DNA from: Glycomyces amatae
Lineage (GTDB): Bacteria; Actinomycetota; Actinomycetes; Mycobacteriales; Micromonosporaceae
Assembly: GCF_020991375.1 (NCBI RefSeq)
Contig: NZ_JAJLQZ010000017.1
Span: forward strand, 47,253-111,252
Direction: 5' to 3'
DNA length: 64,000 nt
Both the position numbers and the translations under genes were made by a program. The notes beneath the pieces are model-generated. The model did not search any database, was not told the origin of the DNA, and saw nothing but the letters and a program-made list of their open reading frames with translations. Shown piece after piece: positions 26,428 to 35,654 of the stretch. Within the stretch, counting starts at the first letter, position 1; each line of letters starts with the position of its first letter.

Positions 26428-27345
26428 TCAGGCGCCCCAGGTCGTGAGCTTCTCGGGGTTGCGCATCACCCAGAGGCGCCGCACCCGCCCGCTGCCGACG
26501 TCCAGGGCGACGACGGCCGCCGCCCTGCCGGCGCGGTCGCGCGCGACCAGGCCGGGCAGCGCGTTGACCGTGGACCGCTCGAGCGCCATCCCCGGCAGCC
26601 GGCGGTGGACCTCGAGGAGGTGGCCGGCGACGCGCTCGGCCCCGCTGATCGGCGCGGTCGCGGCGCTGACCAGCCCGCCGCCGTCGACGACCACGGTCGC
26701 CTCCGGATCGAGCAGTGCGACCAGGGCGCCCAGGTCACCGGACTGCCACGCCGCCTTGAACGCCTCCACCACGGGGACGCGGCCCGGGGCGCGCACCGGC
26801 CTCGGCGCCTCGCGCACCCGCCGGCGCGCCGACGCGGCCAGTTGGCGGCAGGCGCCGGGCGAGCGCCCCAGGACCTCGCCGATCTCGCCGAACCGGTAGC
26901 CGAAGACGTCGTGGAGCACGAACGCGATCCGCTCGGCGGGCGTCATCGTCTCCAGCACGACCATCACCGCCGTCGACAACGACTCGTCGAGCGCCATCCG
27001 CTCGGCGGGGTCGGGCCCCCCGGGGACGCCCGCCAGGCTCGTCCACCACGCCGCGGCGGAGACCGGCTCGGGCAGCCACTCGCCGACGTACCGCACCCGG
27101 CGGCTCCTCGCCGACCCGAGCACGTCCAGGCAGACGCGGCTGACCGCCGTGACCATCCAGGCCACGGGCGAGGCGATCTCGGCCCGGTGCCCGTCCGGCA
27201 GCGCGTACCAGCGGGCGTACGCCTCCTGGACGGCGTCCTCCGCCTCGGCGACCGACCCCAGCAGCCGGTACGCCACGCCCATCAGCAGCGACCGGTCCTC
27301 GTCGCCTACGACCACGTGCTGCGCTCCCGTCCGCTCACCGCTCAC
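26428..27345 (-). CDS. ECF sigma factor with SnoaL-like C-terminal domain (SigJ/ECF41 type)
   Basis: This 305-aa protein has region 2 at about 15-75 (LLGSVAEAEDAVQEAYARWY) and region 4 at about 115-170 (IAFVLHDVFGYRFGEIGEVL). A SnoaL-like domain (about 190-300) includes VVVDGGGLVSAA and the C-terminal WVMRNPEKLTTW. In ECF41 factors the C-terminal domain with DGGGK-like and NPxKL motifs modulates activity in place of an anti-sigma factor. Here the first motif reads DGGGL. The start is GTG at 27345, possibly leaderless. The divergent monooxygenase-fold gene is a likely partner. Confidence 0.85.
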   Translation of the reverse strand: MSGERTGAQHVVVGDEDRSLLMGVAYRLLGSVAEAEDAVQEAYARWYALPDGHRAEIASPVAWMVTAVSRVCLDVLGSARSRRVRYVGEWLPEPVSAAAWWTSLAGVPGGPDPAERMALDESLSTAVMVVLETMTPAERIAFVLHDVFGYRFGEIGEVLGRSPGACRQLAASARRRVREAPRPVRAPGRVPVVEAFKAAWQSGDLGALVALLDPEATVVVDGGGLVSAATAPISGAERVAGHLLEVHRRLPGMALERSTVNALPGLVARDRAGRAAAVVALDVGSGRVRRLWVMRNPEKLTTWGA

Positions 27346-27354
27346 AACAGTAGT

Positions 27355-27381
27355 GACGAATCGGCCCGCCCGAATGTGAGG
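27355..27381 (-). promoter_or_regulatory. ECF41-like promoter for the sigma gene itself
   Basis: On the minus strand CCTCACA (complement of 27375-27381), exactly 16 bases and CGTC (complement of 27355-27358) resemble the ECF41 pattern TGTCACA-N16-CGTC as I recall it. The predicted transcript would begin at or just before the GTG start, which fits autoregulation. This is inference from pattern only. Confidence 0.4.
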
Positions 27382-27469
27382 CGGGCGGACCTGACGTTTC
27401 CGGGCCCCGTTTCGTCAAGACCCTTGACAGCGCGCACCGAGCGCGCTGCGACGCCGCGAAGGAGTCCCC

Positions 27470-27772
27470 ATGACCGACACGTCCGTCGTGTTCATCAACG
27501 TTCTCGAAGTCGAGCCCGGACGGCAGCGGGAGCTCGTCGCCCTGCTCCTCGAAGGCGCCGAGACGGTCGTCCGGCACCGGCCCGGGTACGTGTCCGGCAC
27601 GATCTACGCCAGCCTCGACGGCACGCGCGTCGTCAACTGCGCCTCATGGCGCGCCCCCGAGGACGCCGCGGCGACGCGGGCCGACCCCGCCGCCGCGGCC
27701 TACGCCCGGCGCGCGGCCGCCATGGCCACGGCGGGCCCGGCGGTGTACCGCGTCGCGGCCACGATCGAGTGA
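27470..27772 (+). CDS. antibiotic biosynthesis monooxygenase (ABM)-fold protein
   Basis: This 100-aa ferredoxin-like alpha/beta barrel protein has VFINVLEVEPGRQRELVALL at the N-terminus. RPGYVSGTIYASLDGTRVVN and ASWRAPEDAAATR follow, the ABM signature. Such proteins are often cofactor-independent monooxygenases or small-molecule binders and form dimers. AAGGAG lies about 7 bases upstream. It is divergent from the ECF41-type sigma gene and may be in its regulon. No substrate is indicated. Confidence 0.8.
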   Translation: MTDTSVVFINVLEVEPGRQRELVALLLEGAETVVRHRPGYVSGTIYASLDGTRVVNCASWRAPEDAAATRADPAAAAYARRAAAMATAGPAVYRVAATIE

Positions 27773-27810
27773 GGACCCGCGTCCGCGGGCGACCGCAGGG
27801 CGAAGACGCG

Positions 27811-27846
27811 AAAAGGCGCCGGGAACACATGGTGTTCCCGGCGCCT
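27811..27846 (-). terminator. terminator of tmRNA
   Basis: On the minus strand a perfect 15-bp stem (AGGCGCCGGGAACAC with its complement) with a 3-base loop is followed by TTTT. It is a canonical intrinsic terminator just beyond the tmRNA 3' end. Confidence 0.9.
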
Positions 27847-27851
27847 GGCCG

Positions 27852-28221
27852 TGGAGCTGCAGGGAATCGAACCCTGGTCCTCCGCTGCATCTGTGAGACT
27901 TCTCCGGGTGCAGTCCGCTGTGCCTTTTATCGAGCCCCACCGATCACGCGGACGAGACGGTGTGACGGGCTCTAATCGCCGGAGATCTCGGCCGGACGTC
28001 CCAGCGATCAAGACGTCGGCCCAGCATCCTTAATGATGCCGCGAATCCAGAGCGGATGCGCCCCTGGAGCGGCAACTTCACCGTCGCTTAGGCAGCGAGG
28101 GCGAAGTCAGTGCGTTTTGCGTTGGCACTTATTGGTTTCCAACATCGGTTTACGAGACGGCGTTGGCTTCCTCGACCCGCTTCCCTCACCTCAACATACG
28201 GAGTCGAAACCGATCAGCCCC
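27852..28221 (-). ncRNA. ssrA: transfer-messenger RNA (tmRNA)
   Basis: The 5' end GGGGCTGATCGGTTTCGACT (complement of 28221 leftward) pairs with the 3' end GGTTCGATTCCCTGCAGCTC as an alanyl-tRNA-like domain. The tag frame is the complement of 28126 to 28088 and encodes ANAKRTDFALAA followed by TAA. The proteolysis tag therefore ends in the usual ALAA. CCA is not encoded, since the 3' end reads CTCCA then CGG. It rescues stalled ribosomes with SmpB, whose gene is the next one upstream. A promoter was not clearly identified, though TAGAAT about 45-50 bases upstream is a possible -10 box. Confidence 0.97.
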
Positions 28222-28336
28222 GAGGTTCGGTGAGTGTTTCACCCTGTTCAGTTGTGCTGTGGAATTCTAACCCAGTCCAACGGCGCCCGGCCACGGGATA
28301 TTCCCCGCGGCCTCCGGGAGGGGACCGTGGGGCCGC

Positions 28337-28843
28337 TCACCTGCCGCCGCGCTTGGCGGCGCGGCCCATGGCCCGCTCGATCTCGCGGTCGGACTCGCGC
28401 TTGGCGATGGCCTGGCGCTTGTCGTAGTTCTTGCGGCCCCGCGCGAGCCCGAGCTCCATTTTGGCGTAGCCGTTGATGAAGTACACCGACAGCGGGACCA
28501 GCGTCAGGCCGGCCTCGTCGAGCTTCACGCCGAGCTTGGCGATCTCCCCGCGGTGCAGCAGGAGCTTGCGGATGCGCCGGGGCGGGTGGTTGGTCCACGT
28601 CCCGTAGTCGTACTCGGGGATGTGGAAGTTGTGGACGCGCGCCTCGCCGTTGTGGATCTCGGCGTACGCGTCGACGATGTTCCCCCGGCCCTGGCGCAGG
28701 GCCTTGACCTCGGTCCCGGACAGGACCATGCCGGCCTCGTAGGTGTCCAGGATCTCGTAGTCGTGCCGGGCCTTGCGGTTGGTGGTGACCACCGAGCGCT
28801 CGGGACCCGAGTGCTTGACCTTCTCCTGCTGCTTCTTGGACAC
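28337..28843 (-). CDS. smpB: SsrA-binding protein SmpB
   Basis: This 168-aa RNA-binding protein delivers tmRNA to stalled ribosomes. Signatures are [40 protein letters not shown] and [19 protein letters not shown], with a basic C-terminal tail ([20 protein letters not shown]) that is helical in the ribosome. The start is GTG at 28843. It lies between the FtsEX-peptidase genes and ssrA, the standard actinobacterial order. Confidence 0.97.
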   Translation of the reverse strand: MSKKQQEKVKHSGPERSVVTTNRKARHDYEILDTYEAGMVLSGTEVKALRQGRGNIVDAYAEIHNGEARVHNFHIPEYDYGTWTNHPPRRIRKLLLHRGEIAKLGVKLDEAGLTLVPLSVYFINGYAKMELGLARGRKNYDKRQAIAKRESDREIERAMGRAAKRGGR

Positions 28844-28926
28844 GCAGCAAGCTTAACGATCGAACGGTTGTGCGCCCAAGCCGATTTCCGCCTTCGCCTG
28901 CGCCCTCGGCGAACGCGCGCCGGTCC

Positions 28927-30147
28927 TCAGCGGCACAGGCACGAGGGCAGGTACCCCAGCGGGTCGACCCGCTCCCCGTTCACGCGGACCTCGAAGTGCA
29001 GGTGCGGGCCGGTCGAGTCGCCGGTGCTGCCGACCGCGCCGATGGCCTCGTCGCGCTCCACGTGCTCGCCGGAGGAGACCCAGATGCTCGACTGGTGCGC
29101 GTAGCACGTGGACAGGCCGCCGCCGTGGCCGATGCACGTGAGCTGGCCGTAGCCGGCGTTCCATCCGGCGTAGACGACCGTGCCGGAGTCGGCGGCGTGG
29201 ATCGTGGCGCCCGTCCCCGCGGCGAAGTCGGTGCCGCCGTGGAGGCGGGAGGTGCCGTAGATCGGGTGGCGGCGCCAGCCGAAGTCGGAGGACTTCCAGC
29301 CGTCCACGGGGACGACGAACCCCGAACCGGAGGAGCCTCCCGAAGAGGAGTTCGAGGGGCCGGTGTCGGCCCGGCGCAGCGCGTCGGCGAGGCGCTCGGA
29401 CTCGGCCTCGAGCTCGTCGTAGGCCTCCTGCGCCTCGTCGCGGGCGCCCTCGGCGACCGCGAGCGCGGCGGTGCGGTCGTCGATGAGCTGCTCGACGGCG
29501 AGCTGCGCGGCCTGGGCCTCGGCGTAGCGGGCCTGCGAGGCGGCGAGCGCCTCGGCGGCGGCGGCCTCGGCGGCCCGCGCCTCGGCCTCGGCGACGGTGG
29601 CGGCGTTCTCGGCGTTCGCGGCCTCGCGGCGGGCGAGCGTGACCTCCTCGACGGCGAGGTTCTTCCCCTCCATCATGAACTCGAGGTACGACAGCCCGTC
29701 CACGGCCTGCTCGGGCTCGCCCGAGGCGAGGATCGCGTCCACGGTGAGCAGCTCGACGCCGCGGGCGGTCGCGGCGAACATGGAGGCGCGGGCCTCGCGC
29801 GCGGCCTCGACCGCGGCGGCGGCGGACTCGTACTCGGCCTCGGCGGCGTCGAGGGCCTCCTGCGCGGCCTCGGCCTCGCGCTCGGCCTGGTCCGCCTCGG
29901 CCTCGGCGGCCGCGACGCGGCCCTGCGCGACGTCGACCTCGTGCTCGGCCTCGGGCAGCGCGGCCTCGGTCTCGGCGAGCACCTGGCCGGCGGCCCGGAC
30001 CTCGTCCGAGGCGTTCTCCAGTTCGGCCGCCATCTCGGCCTTGTCGCGCTCGACGGCATCGAGCTCGGACTGGGAGACCCCGAACGCGGGACTGCCCGCG
30101 GTCCCTGCCAGGAGCAGGGCCGCGAGCAGCCATCCGATTCGCCTCAT
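28927..30147 (-). CDS. M23 peptidase with N-terminal coiled coil, FtsEX partner
   Basis: This 406-aa secreted protein has a signal peptide at 1-23 (LLAALLLAGTAGSPAFG). A long coiled coil (about 25-265) is rich in Ala/Glu, and a Ser/Gly linker follows. The C-terminal LytM/M23 domain has zinc-site motifs LHGGTDFAAG and PHLHFEVRVNG, both complete, so it should be an active peptidoglycan endopeptidase. The coiled coil plus M23 architecture is like EnvC or RipC-type hydrolases. Its place directly after ftsE-ftsX indicates activation by the FtsEX ATPase at the septum or tip. Confidence 0.9.
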   Translation of the reverse strand: MRRIGWLLAALLLAGTAGSPAFGVSQSELDAVERDKAEMAAELENASDEVRAAGQVLAETEAALPEAEHEVDVAQGRVAAAEAEADQAEREAEAAQEALDAAEAEYESAAAAVEAAREARASMFAATARGVELLTVDAILASGEPEQAVDGLSYLEFMMEGKNLAVEEVTLARREAANAENAATVAEAEARAAEAAAAEALAASQARYAEAQAAQLAVEQLIDDRTAALAVAEGARDEAQEAYDELEAESERLADALRRADTGPSNSSSGGSSGSGFVVPVDGWKSSDFGWRRHPIYGTSRLHGGTDFAAGTGATIHAADSGTVVYAGWNAGYGQLTCIGHGGGLSTCYAHQSSIWVSSGEHVERDEAIGAVGSTGDSTGPHLHFEVRVNGERVDPLGYLPSCLCR

Positions 30148-30217
30148 AGGCCCAGAACTTAGTCCATCTGCAACGGACGTTCAGGGCATTCGGGACAACT
30201 CCCCCGAATAGGGAGGG

Positions 30218-31093
30218 TCAGACCTTGATGTTGAACCGCAGGGTGATCCACGCGGTGATCGCGCTGATGACCGCGGAGACGCCGACCAGGATCGGCAGCA
30301 GCAGCAGGATCGACTGCATGCTGATCGGCGGCATCAGACTGAACAGGTTCTCGAACTGGCCGTCGATGACCAGGAACTTCGCGGCGACGAGCGTCGCGAA
30401 CGCGAAGATCGCGCCGATGACGCCGGCGAAGACCGCCTCCAGCACGAACGGGGCCTGGACGAACCAGTTCGGGGCGCCGACCAGCTTCATGATCGCGACC
30501 TCGCGGCGCCGCGAGTAGGCGGCGACCTGGATCGTGTTGGCGACCAGCATGAGCGCGGCGACGCCCTGGACGAGGGCGACGATCAGCGTCAGCCGCTGCG
30601 CCCCGCCGAGGATGTCGAAGACCTGCTGGAGGATCTCGCGCTGGTTGGTGACCTGGTAGACGCCCTCGCGGTCGGTGAACTCGGCGATGAGCTTCTCGGC
30701 GTCGGCGATGTCCTTCATCTTGACGCGCCACGCGGACGGCAGGACCTCGGCGTCGACGGAGTTGACCAGGTCGGGCGTGTCCTCGAAGGTGTCCTTGAAG
30801 CGCTCGTACGCCTCTTCCTTCGACTCGTAGACGGCCTGCTCCACGTAGGGGCTGGCCTTGAGGTCGGCGCCGATCTGCTCGCTCACGTCGTCGGCGACGT
30901 CGCGCTGGAGGTAGACCACGACCTCGAGGTTGGTCTGGTAGTACTCCTCAATCACGTCGACCTGGTTGTACAGCAGGAGGCCCGCGCCGAGCATCGTCAG
31001 CGAGACGGCCATGGTGATGATCATGGCGACGGTCATGGAGATGTTGCGCCACAGTCCGAGGAAGACCTCGGACATCACGTACTTCGCGCGCAT
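30218..31093 (-). CDS. ftsX: cell division protein FtsX
   Basis: This 291-aa permease-like subunit has a membrane helix at about 20-42. A large extracytoplasmic loop (about 45-165, containing VVYLQRDVADDVSEQIGADL) contacts the peptidoglycan hydrolase. Three C-terminal helices include the conserved REVAIMKLVGAPNWFVQAPF. It couples FtsE ATP hydrolysis to the M23 enzyme encoded 70 bp downstream. It begins 22 bp after ftsE. Confidence 0.96.
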   Translation of the reverse strand: MRAKYVMSEVFLGLWRNISMTVAMIITMAVSLTMLGAGLLLYNQVDVIEEYYQTNLEVVVYLQRDVADDVSEQIGADLKASPYVEQAVYESKEEAYERFKDTFEDTPDLVNSVDAEVLPSAWRVKMKDIADAEKLIAEFTDREGVYQVTNQREILQQVFDILGGAQRLTLIVALVQGVAALMLVANTIQVAAYSRRREVAIMKLVGAPNWFVQAPFVLEAVFAGVIGAIFAFATLVAAKFLVIDGQFENLFSLMPPISMQSILLLLPILVGVSAVISAITAWITLRFNIKV

Positions 31094-31115
31094 GTGCTCT
31101 GAATCTGCCTTCCGC

Positions 31116-31796
31116 TTAGCCGTAGACGCCGCGAGCCTGGTCGCGGACGATCTGGCCGTTCTCGATCTCGATGACGCGACGGCGCATCTGGTTCACGATG
31201 TTGGAGTCGTGGGTGACCATGAGGATGGTCGTACCCGTCCTGCTGATGCGGTCGAGGAGCCGCATGATCTCGATCGAGGTGTCGGGGTCGAGGTTACCGG
31301 TGGGCTCGTCGGCCAGCAGGAGGAGCGGGCGGTTGACGAAGGCGCGGGCCACGGCCACGCGCTGCTGCTCGCCGCCGGAGAGCTCGTGCGGGTAGCGGTG
31401 CTCCTTGCCGCCGAGGCCGACCAGCTCCAGGACCTCGGGGACGACCCGGCGGGCCACCGAGCGGGGCTTGCCGATGACCTCCAGGGCGAACGCGACGTTC
31501 TCGGCCGCCGTGCGGTTCGGCAGCAGCCGGAAGTCCTGGAAGACGCAGCCGATGCTGCGCCGGTAGGCGGGGACCTTCCAGCGCCGCAGCCGCGTCACGT
31601 CGGTGTCCCCGACTGAGATCTTGCCCTTGTCGGGGATCTCTTCGCGCAGCAGGAGCTTGATCATCGTGGACTTGCCCGCACCGGTCGGGCCGATGAAGAA
31701 GACGAACTCCCCCTTGTCGATGAAGACGTTGACGTCCTCCACCGACGGGCGGTTCGACCGGGGGTAGTGCTTGGTTACACCCTCAAGCTGAATCAC
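31116..31796 (-). CDS. ftsE: cell division ATP-binding protein FtsE
   Basis: This 226-aa ABC ATPase has Walker [11 protein letters not shown], signature [16 protein letters not shown], Walker [16 protein letters not shown] and switch MVTHDSNIV. It is the cytoplasmic partner of FtsX. The GTG at 31796 gives the normal family length. TAGACT lies a few bases upstream, so the mRNA may be leaderless. The 298-bp gap 31797-32094 to prfB carries only G+C-rich inverted repeats (GGCCGGC units near 32015-32040) and no gene. Confidence 0.96.
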   Translation of the reverse strand: MIQLEGVTKHYPRSNRPSVEDVNVFIDKGEFVFFIGPTGAGKSTMIKLLLREEIPDKGKISVGDTDVTRLRRWKVPAYRRSIGCVFQDFRLLPNRTAAENVAFALEVIGKPRSVARRVVPEVLELVGLGGKEHRYPHELSGGEQQRVAVARAFVNRPLLLLADEPTGNLDPDTSIEIMRLLDRISRTGTTILMVTHDSNIVNQMRRRVIEIENGQIVRDQARGVYG

Positions 31797-32094
31797 GTGG
31801 CGGAGTCTATCGGCCGATTCCCGGGGGCGGTCGGGCGCCTCCAGTACAAGCGTGGCATATTCCGCTGTTTCGGACCCATATGTCACGCCCGTTCGATGGT
31901 AACGACGCGATTTCGCCCGTTCGGGGGAAGTCGGTATGGTCAGGCGGCCCATGCGGGGGCCGCGAAGGGTCACGCCGCGGCCACGCACGGGTCCGCATCG
32001 GACGGACCGGGGCGGCCGGCGAGGGGGCCGGCGCGGCCGGGCCGCACCCCTTCCCATGGGAGAATTCCTATAGGATCCGTGCCCCGGCGGGGCG

Positions 32095-33210
32095 CTACTC
32101 GGCCTTCTCGCCGCTCTTGCGCCAGCGGATGCCCGCCTCCAGGAAGGCGTCGATGTTGCCGTCGTAGACGCCCTTGACGTCGGCGGTCTCGAAGCCGGTG
32201 CGCAGGTCCTTGACCATCTGGTAGGGGTGCTCGACGTAGGAGCGCATCTGGTCGCCCCACGAGGCGGTGGCCGAGCCGCGCAGCTCGTCGACCTTCGCGC
32301 GCTCCTCGTCCCGCTTGCGCTGGAGCAGCTTGGCCTTGAGGACCCCCATCGCGGTGGCCTTGTTCTGGAGCTGCGAGCGCTCGTTCTGGCAGGAGACGAC
32401 GATGCCGGTCGGGAGGTGGGTCAGGCGCACGGCCGAGTCGGTGGTGTTGACGCCCTGGCCGCCGGGGCCCGAGGAGCGGTAGACGTCCACGCGGATCTCG
32501 TCCTCGGGGATGTCCTCGATCTCGTCGGTCTGCTCCAGGGCCGGCACGACCTCCACGGCCGCGAAGCCGGTCTGGCGGCGCCCCTGGTTGTCGTACTTGC
32601 TGATGCGCACCACGCGGTGGGTGCCCTGCTCGACCGAGAGGTGGCCGTAGGCGTAGGGCCCGTTCACGGCGAAGGTGGCCGAGCGGATGCCGGCCTCCTC
32701 GGCGTAGGAGACGTCGTACACCTCGGTGCCGAACTGGTGGGCCTCCGACCAGCGCAGGTACATGCGCATGAGCTGCTCGGCGAAGTCGCAGGCGTCAGCC
32801 CCGCCCGCACCGGACCGCACCGTGACGACGCAGTCGCGCTCGTCGTACTCGCCCGACAGGAGGGTGCGGACCTCGAGCTCGTCGACGGCCTTGCGGATCG
32901 ACTCGAGTTCGGCCGCCGCCTCGTCGGCCGCGGACGGGTCGTCCTCGGCGTCGGCGAGCTCGAACAGGACCTCGACGTCGTCCATGCGCCCGTGCAGCGC
33001 GGCGAGCTTCTTGAGCTCGGCCTGCACGTAGGAGAGGCGGGAGGTGATCTTCTGGGCGTGATCGGGGTCGTCCCACAGCCCGGGGTCGGCGGCCGCGGCC
33101 TCGAGCTCGGCCAGCTCGCGCCGGAGCGCGGGGAGGTCGAGGACGGCCTCGACGCTGGCGAGCGTCGCCTTCAGTTCACGGAGATCGGAGGAAACATCGA
33201 CACTGGTCAC
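32095..33210 (-). CDS. prfB: peptide chain release factor 2, atypical SKY motif
   Basis: This 371-aa class I release factor has domain 3 with the catalytic [20 protein letters not shown]. It has no programmed frameshift site, as expected for actinobacteria. The stop-codon recognition tripeptide, SPF in RF2 (for example VRISPFDNQGRRQ in mycobacteria), reads SKY here: [18 protein letters not shown] checked this against the bases near 32590-32605. The rest is typical RF2, with length and the ends NATSAAL-free N-terminus and [16 protein letters not shown] intact. It should release at UGA and UAA. How the change affects recognition is unknown. Confidence 0.93.
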   Translation of the reverse strand: MTSVDVSSDLRELKATLASVEAVLDLPALRRELAELEAAAADPGLWDDPDHAQKITSRLSYVQAELKKLAALHGRMDDVEVLFELADAEDDPSAADEAAAELESIRKAVDELEVRTLLSGEYDERDCVVTVRSGAGGADACDFAEQLMRMYLRWSEAHQFGTEVYDVSYAEEAGIRSATFAVNGPYAYGHLSVEQGTHRVVRISKYDNQGRRQTGFAAVEVVPALEQTDEIEDIPEDEIRVDVYRSSGPGGQGVNTTDSAVRLTHLPTGIVVSCQNERSQLQNKATAMGVLKAKLLQRKRDEERAKVDELRGSATASWGDQMRSYVEHPYQMVKDLRTGFETADVKGVYDGNIDAFLEAGIRWRKSGEKAE

Positions 33211-33249
33211 AACTGATCAGGGTACGCCTGTATTCGGGCTCATACGAAA

Positions 33250-33278
33250 CGGGACGCGGGCCCGAGGGCCGCGTCCCG
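33250..33278 (-). terminator. terminator after PadR gene
   Basis: CGGGACGCGG pairs with its complement, with extra pairing in the loop. On the minus strand GTTTCG follows. It lies 46 bp beyond the PadR stop and upstream of prfB. Confidence 0.65.
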
Positions 33279-33324
33279 CTCCGTGCTTGATGTCGTTACC
33301 TCGAACCGCGCCGAGGCCTTTCCG

Positions 33325-33828
33325 CTACCGCTTCTTCAGCCAGCTGAGGGCCGAGCGGTGGTAGCCGATGGCGAACTCCATCGCGACCGCCGCGTTCGGG
33401 TCCTCGTCCGCGTAGTCCTTCGCAGCCGCGCGGGCCTCTGCCAAGGCCTCCTGGTGCTGCTCGGTCGCGTCCGCGAACATCTCCTCGGCGGTGTCCTTGG
33501 AGAGGTAGTCGAGGAACGCCGTGCGCAGCGCGACGGGGTCGCGCAGCTGGCCGATCCGGGCCGGCTCGTTGAGCCAGCGGGTGAACGCCCGCTTGCCGTT
33601 GGCGCTGATCGTGTAGGGCACCGAGGCGCGCGGCCCCGGCTTCCCGACGCGGACGAGTCCGCCCTCGGCCAGCGCCGGGAGTTCACGGTAGACCTGCGAA
33701 CGGGTCATGGTCCAGTACGGACCGAGGCGGCGGGTCGCCTCGGCCATGAGTTGTCCGCCGGTCATCGGTCCTTCGTGCAGCAAGCCCAGCAATGCTGCTG
33801 AGGTCGCGTTGAGTTCTTTTCCTGCCAT
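33325..33828 (-). CDS. PadR family transcriptional regulator
   Basis: This 167-aa protein has an N-terminal winged helix (about 6-85). SAALLGLLHEGPMTGGQLM and YWTMTRSQVYRELPALAEGG are typical of PadR, and YTISANGKRAFTRWL is the wing. The C-terminal helices (about 95-165) dimerise. The ATG at 33828 is chosen over an upstream in-frame codon because it gives the usual PadR N-terminus. No transporter or enzyme gene is paired with it. The 252-bp gap 33829-34080 upstream may hold its operator, but no clear ATGT/ACAT pair was found. Confidence 0.85.
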   Translation of the reverse strand: MAGKELNATSAALLGLLHEGPMTGGQLMAEATRRLGPYWTMTRSQVYRELPALAEGGLVRVGKPGPRASVPYTISANGKRAFTRWLNEPARIGQLRDPVALRTAFLDYLSKDTAEEMFADATEQHQEALAEARAAAKDYADEDPNAAVAMEFAIGYHRSALSWLKKR

Positions 33829-34080
33829 AGCCGACAGGATGCCATGTGGATGCCGGTCTGACAAGTGGACAGCTCCAATGTGTCGATAGACCGGAACCGA
33901 TGCCTGTACCGGTGCGACCGCGGAAACGACTGCAAGGCTTGTGAAACGGCCGGAGAGCCGGTCGGGATTGCAACGCCTGTTCAGAGAATGTCAATCATGT
34001 GATCCCGATCGCCCTCCCGAGTGGCGGGGACGCTGCGTTGTCCGCCGGTCACAGATCATTATCGACTGTCGCGATCGATT

Positions 34081-35409
34081 TCAGTTGTCGGGCATGGGCG
34101 ATCCGATGAGATCGGATCCGGGCGAGTCCCCATCCGAAGTGCCCTCTGTGGAGTCATCGCCGTCGCCCTCTGATTCGGACATATCATCCGAATCAGGTGC
34201 AGGTGTGTCACTTTCGGCGTCGGGGCCCTCGGCGGTGGCGGGGTCGTCGTCGGGGGCGGTGCCCTCCTCCGTCGCCGGTTCCGTTGGCGGCGCGGTGGTC
34301 TCGTCCCCGGCGGGAGCGCTGCTCACGGCCTCTTCGGACGGATCGGCCACATCGTCCGTATTCGGGCCCTCGGGGCCCGTGAAGGCGGTGACGGCCCAGA
34401 CCGCGACGGCGGCGACGGCGACCAGGCCCGCGGCGGCGAGCACGAGGAGGCCGCGGCGGGCCCGCCCCTCGGGCTCGGCGGGCGCGCCCTCGGCGAGGAG
34501 CGCGCCGAGGGCGCCCTGCTCGAGCTGCGGGGCGTGCGGGGTCACGGGGTCGTAGGAGAAGGCGGCCGTCGCGTCCCGTTCGCGCAGTTCGGGTTCGATC
34601 GGCGCGGTCGCCTGCCGGGAGAGCCGCGGCGCGAGGCGGCGCAGCTCGGCGGCGACGGCGTCGAGGTCGCCGCGCGCGGTCGGGTCGAGCGCGAGGAGCG
34701 TCTCGACCAGGCGCCACAGGTCGGCGTCGACGGCGGCGGGCTTGACCGGGATCCGCGTCAGGTGGCGCTCGACCACGTCGGTGATCGAGCCGCCGCGGTA
34801 GGCGCTGTGGCCGGTGAGGGCCTCGTAGAGGACCAGTCCGAGCGCGTAGCTGTCCACGCCGGTGCTGGCGGAGTCGCCGGAGGCGACCTCGGGGGCGATG
34901 TACTCGGGGGTGCCGTGGGAGGGCGCGGTCTTGGAGGCGGCGGCGCGGGCGATGCCGAAGTCGACGAACTTGACGCCCTCCTGGCCCCAGAGCATGAGGT
35001 TGCCGGGCTTGACGTCGCCGTGCCGGTACCCGGCGCGGTGGATCGCGGCGAGCGTCTCGGCGGCGGAGGCGCACCGCAGCGCGGCCTCGGCGGCGGGGAG
35101 CGGGCCGTGCAGGCGCAGGTGCTCGCGCAGGTCGAGGCCCTCGATGAACTCGAGGACGACCGCGCACACGGTGTCGGTGACGATGAAGTCCTTGACGCCG
35201 ACGACGCCGGGCAGGTCGATGGTGCGCAGGATGCCGGCCTCGGCCCGGAAGCTCTCGAAGATCTCGGTCTCGCCGCGCAGCTCGGGGCGGAGGATCTTGA
35301 CGGCCACCCGGTCGCCGGTGACCCGGTCGAGGGCGCGCCACACGACGCCGACCGCGCCGCGGGCGATCTCCTGCTCCAGGACGTACCGGTCGGCCAGTAC
35401 CGTCTGCAT
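34081..35409 (-). CDS. receptor-type Ser/Thr protein kinase
   Basis: This 442-aa protein has a kinase domain at about 8-270. Its ATP lysine is in VAVKIL, its catalytic loop RHGDVKPGN keeps the Asp and Asn, and VDFGIA and GTPEYIAPEVASGDSA complete the site, so it should be active. A membrane helix is at about 325-345. The extracytoplasmic tail is acidic and rich in Thr/Pro/Glu/Asp (about 350-442), without PASTA repeats. It is divergent from a PP2C phosphatase gene 245 bp away, and the two probably act on the same substrates. Confidence 0.9.
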   Translation of the reverse strand: MQTVLADRYVLEQEIARGAVGVVWRALDRVTGDRVAVKILRPELRGETEIFESFRAEAGILRTIDLPGVVGVKDFIVTDTVCAVVLEFIEGLDLREHLRLHGPLPAAEAALRCASAAETLAAIHRAGYRHGDVKPGNLMLWGQEGVKFVDFGIARAAASKTAPSHGTPEYIAPEVASGDSASTGVDSYALGLVLYEALTGHSAYRGGSITDVVERHLTRIPVKPAAVDADLWRLVETLLALDPTARGDLDAVAAELRRLAPRLSRQATAPIEPELRERDATAAFSYDPVTPHAPQLEQGALGALLAEGAPAEPEGRARRGLLVLAAAGLVAVAAVAVWAVTAFTGPEGPNTDDVADPSEEAVSSAPAGDETTAPPTEPATEEGTAPDDDPATAEGPDAESDTPAPDSDDMSESEGDGDDSTEGTSDGDSPGSDLIGSPMPDN

Positions 35410-35654
35410 GGCGGCTCCTCGGGGGTGGGAAGCGGGCTGGCTCCACTGTAAAGGGGGCGTCGTCGCAGCTCAGCGGCGGCATGGCAGGGTGGCACGAAGG
35501 GGGGATACAGCCCTGGTCCGGTGCCCGGGGCCGGGCGCGGATCGACGGTCGCCTGCCGTGAGTGGCCAGCAACTACACTTGCGCCCATGTCCCTCGAACG
35601 GCCAAGCTTTGAACAGACAGCCGAAACTCAGTGCCGAATCAGTGGTGATCGCCT

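Noticed and set aside
27800..28240. Insertion at ssrA.
   Set aside because: tmRNA is a frequent integration site, but here it is followed directly by its terminator and by normal chromosomal genes, with no integrase nearby.
27851..28427. Several short frames across the tmRNA region.
   Set aside because: The region is fully explained by ssrA, with both tRNA-like ends and the tag frame visible.
32095..33210. Programmed frameshift in prfB.
   Set aside because: The frame is continuous from the start codon through the GGQ loop with no internal in-frame UGA, as is usual in actinobacteria.
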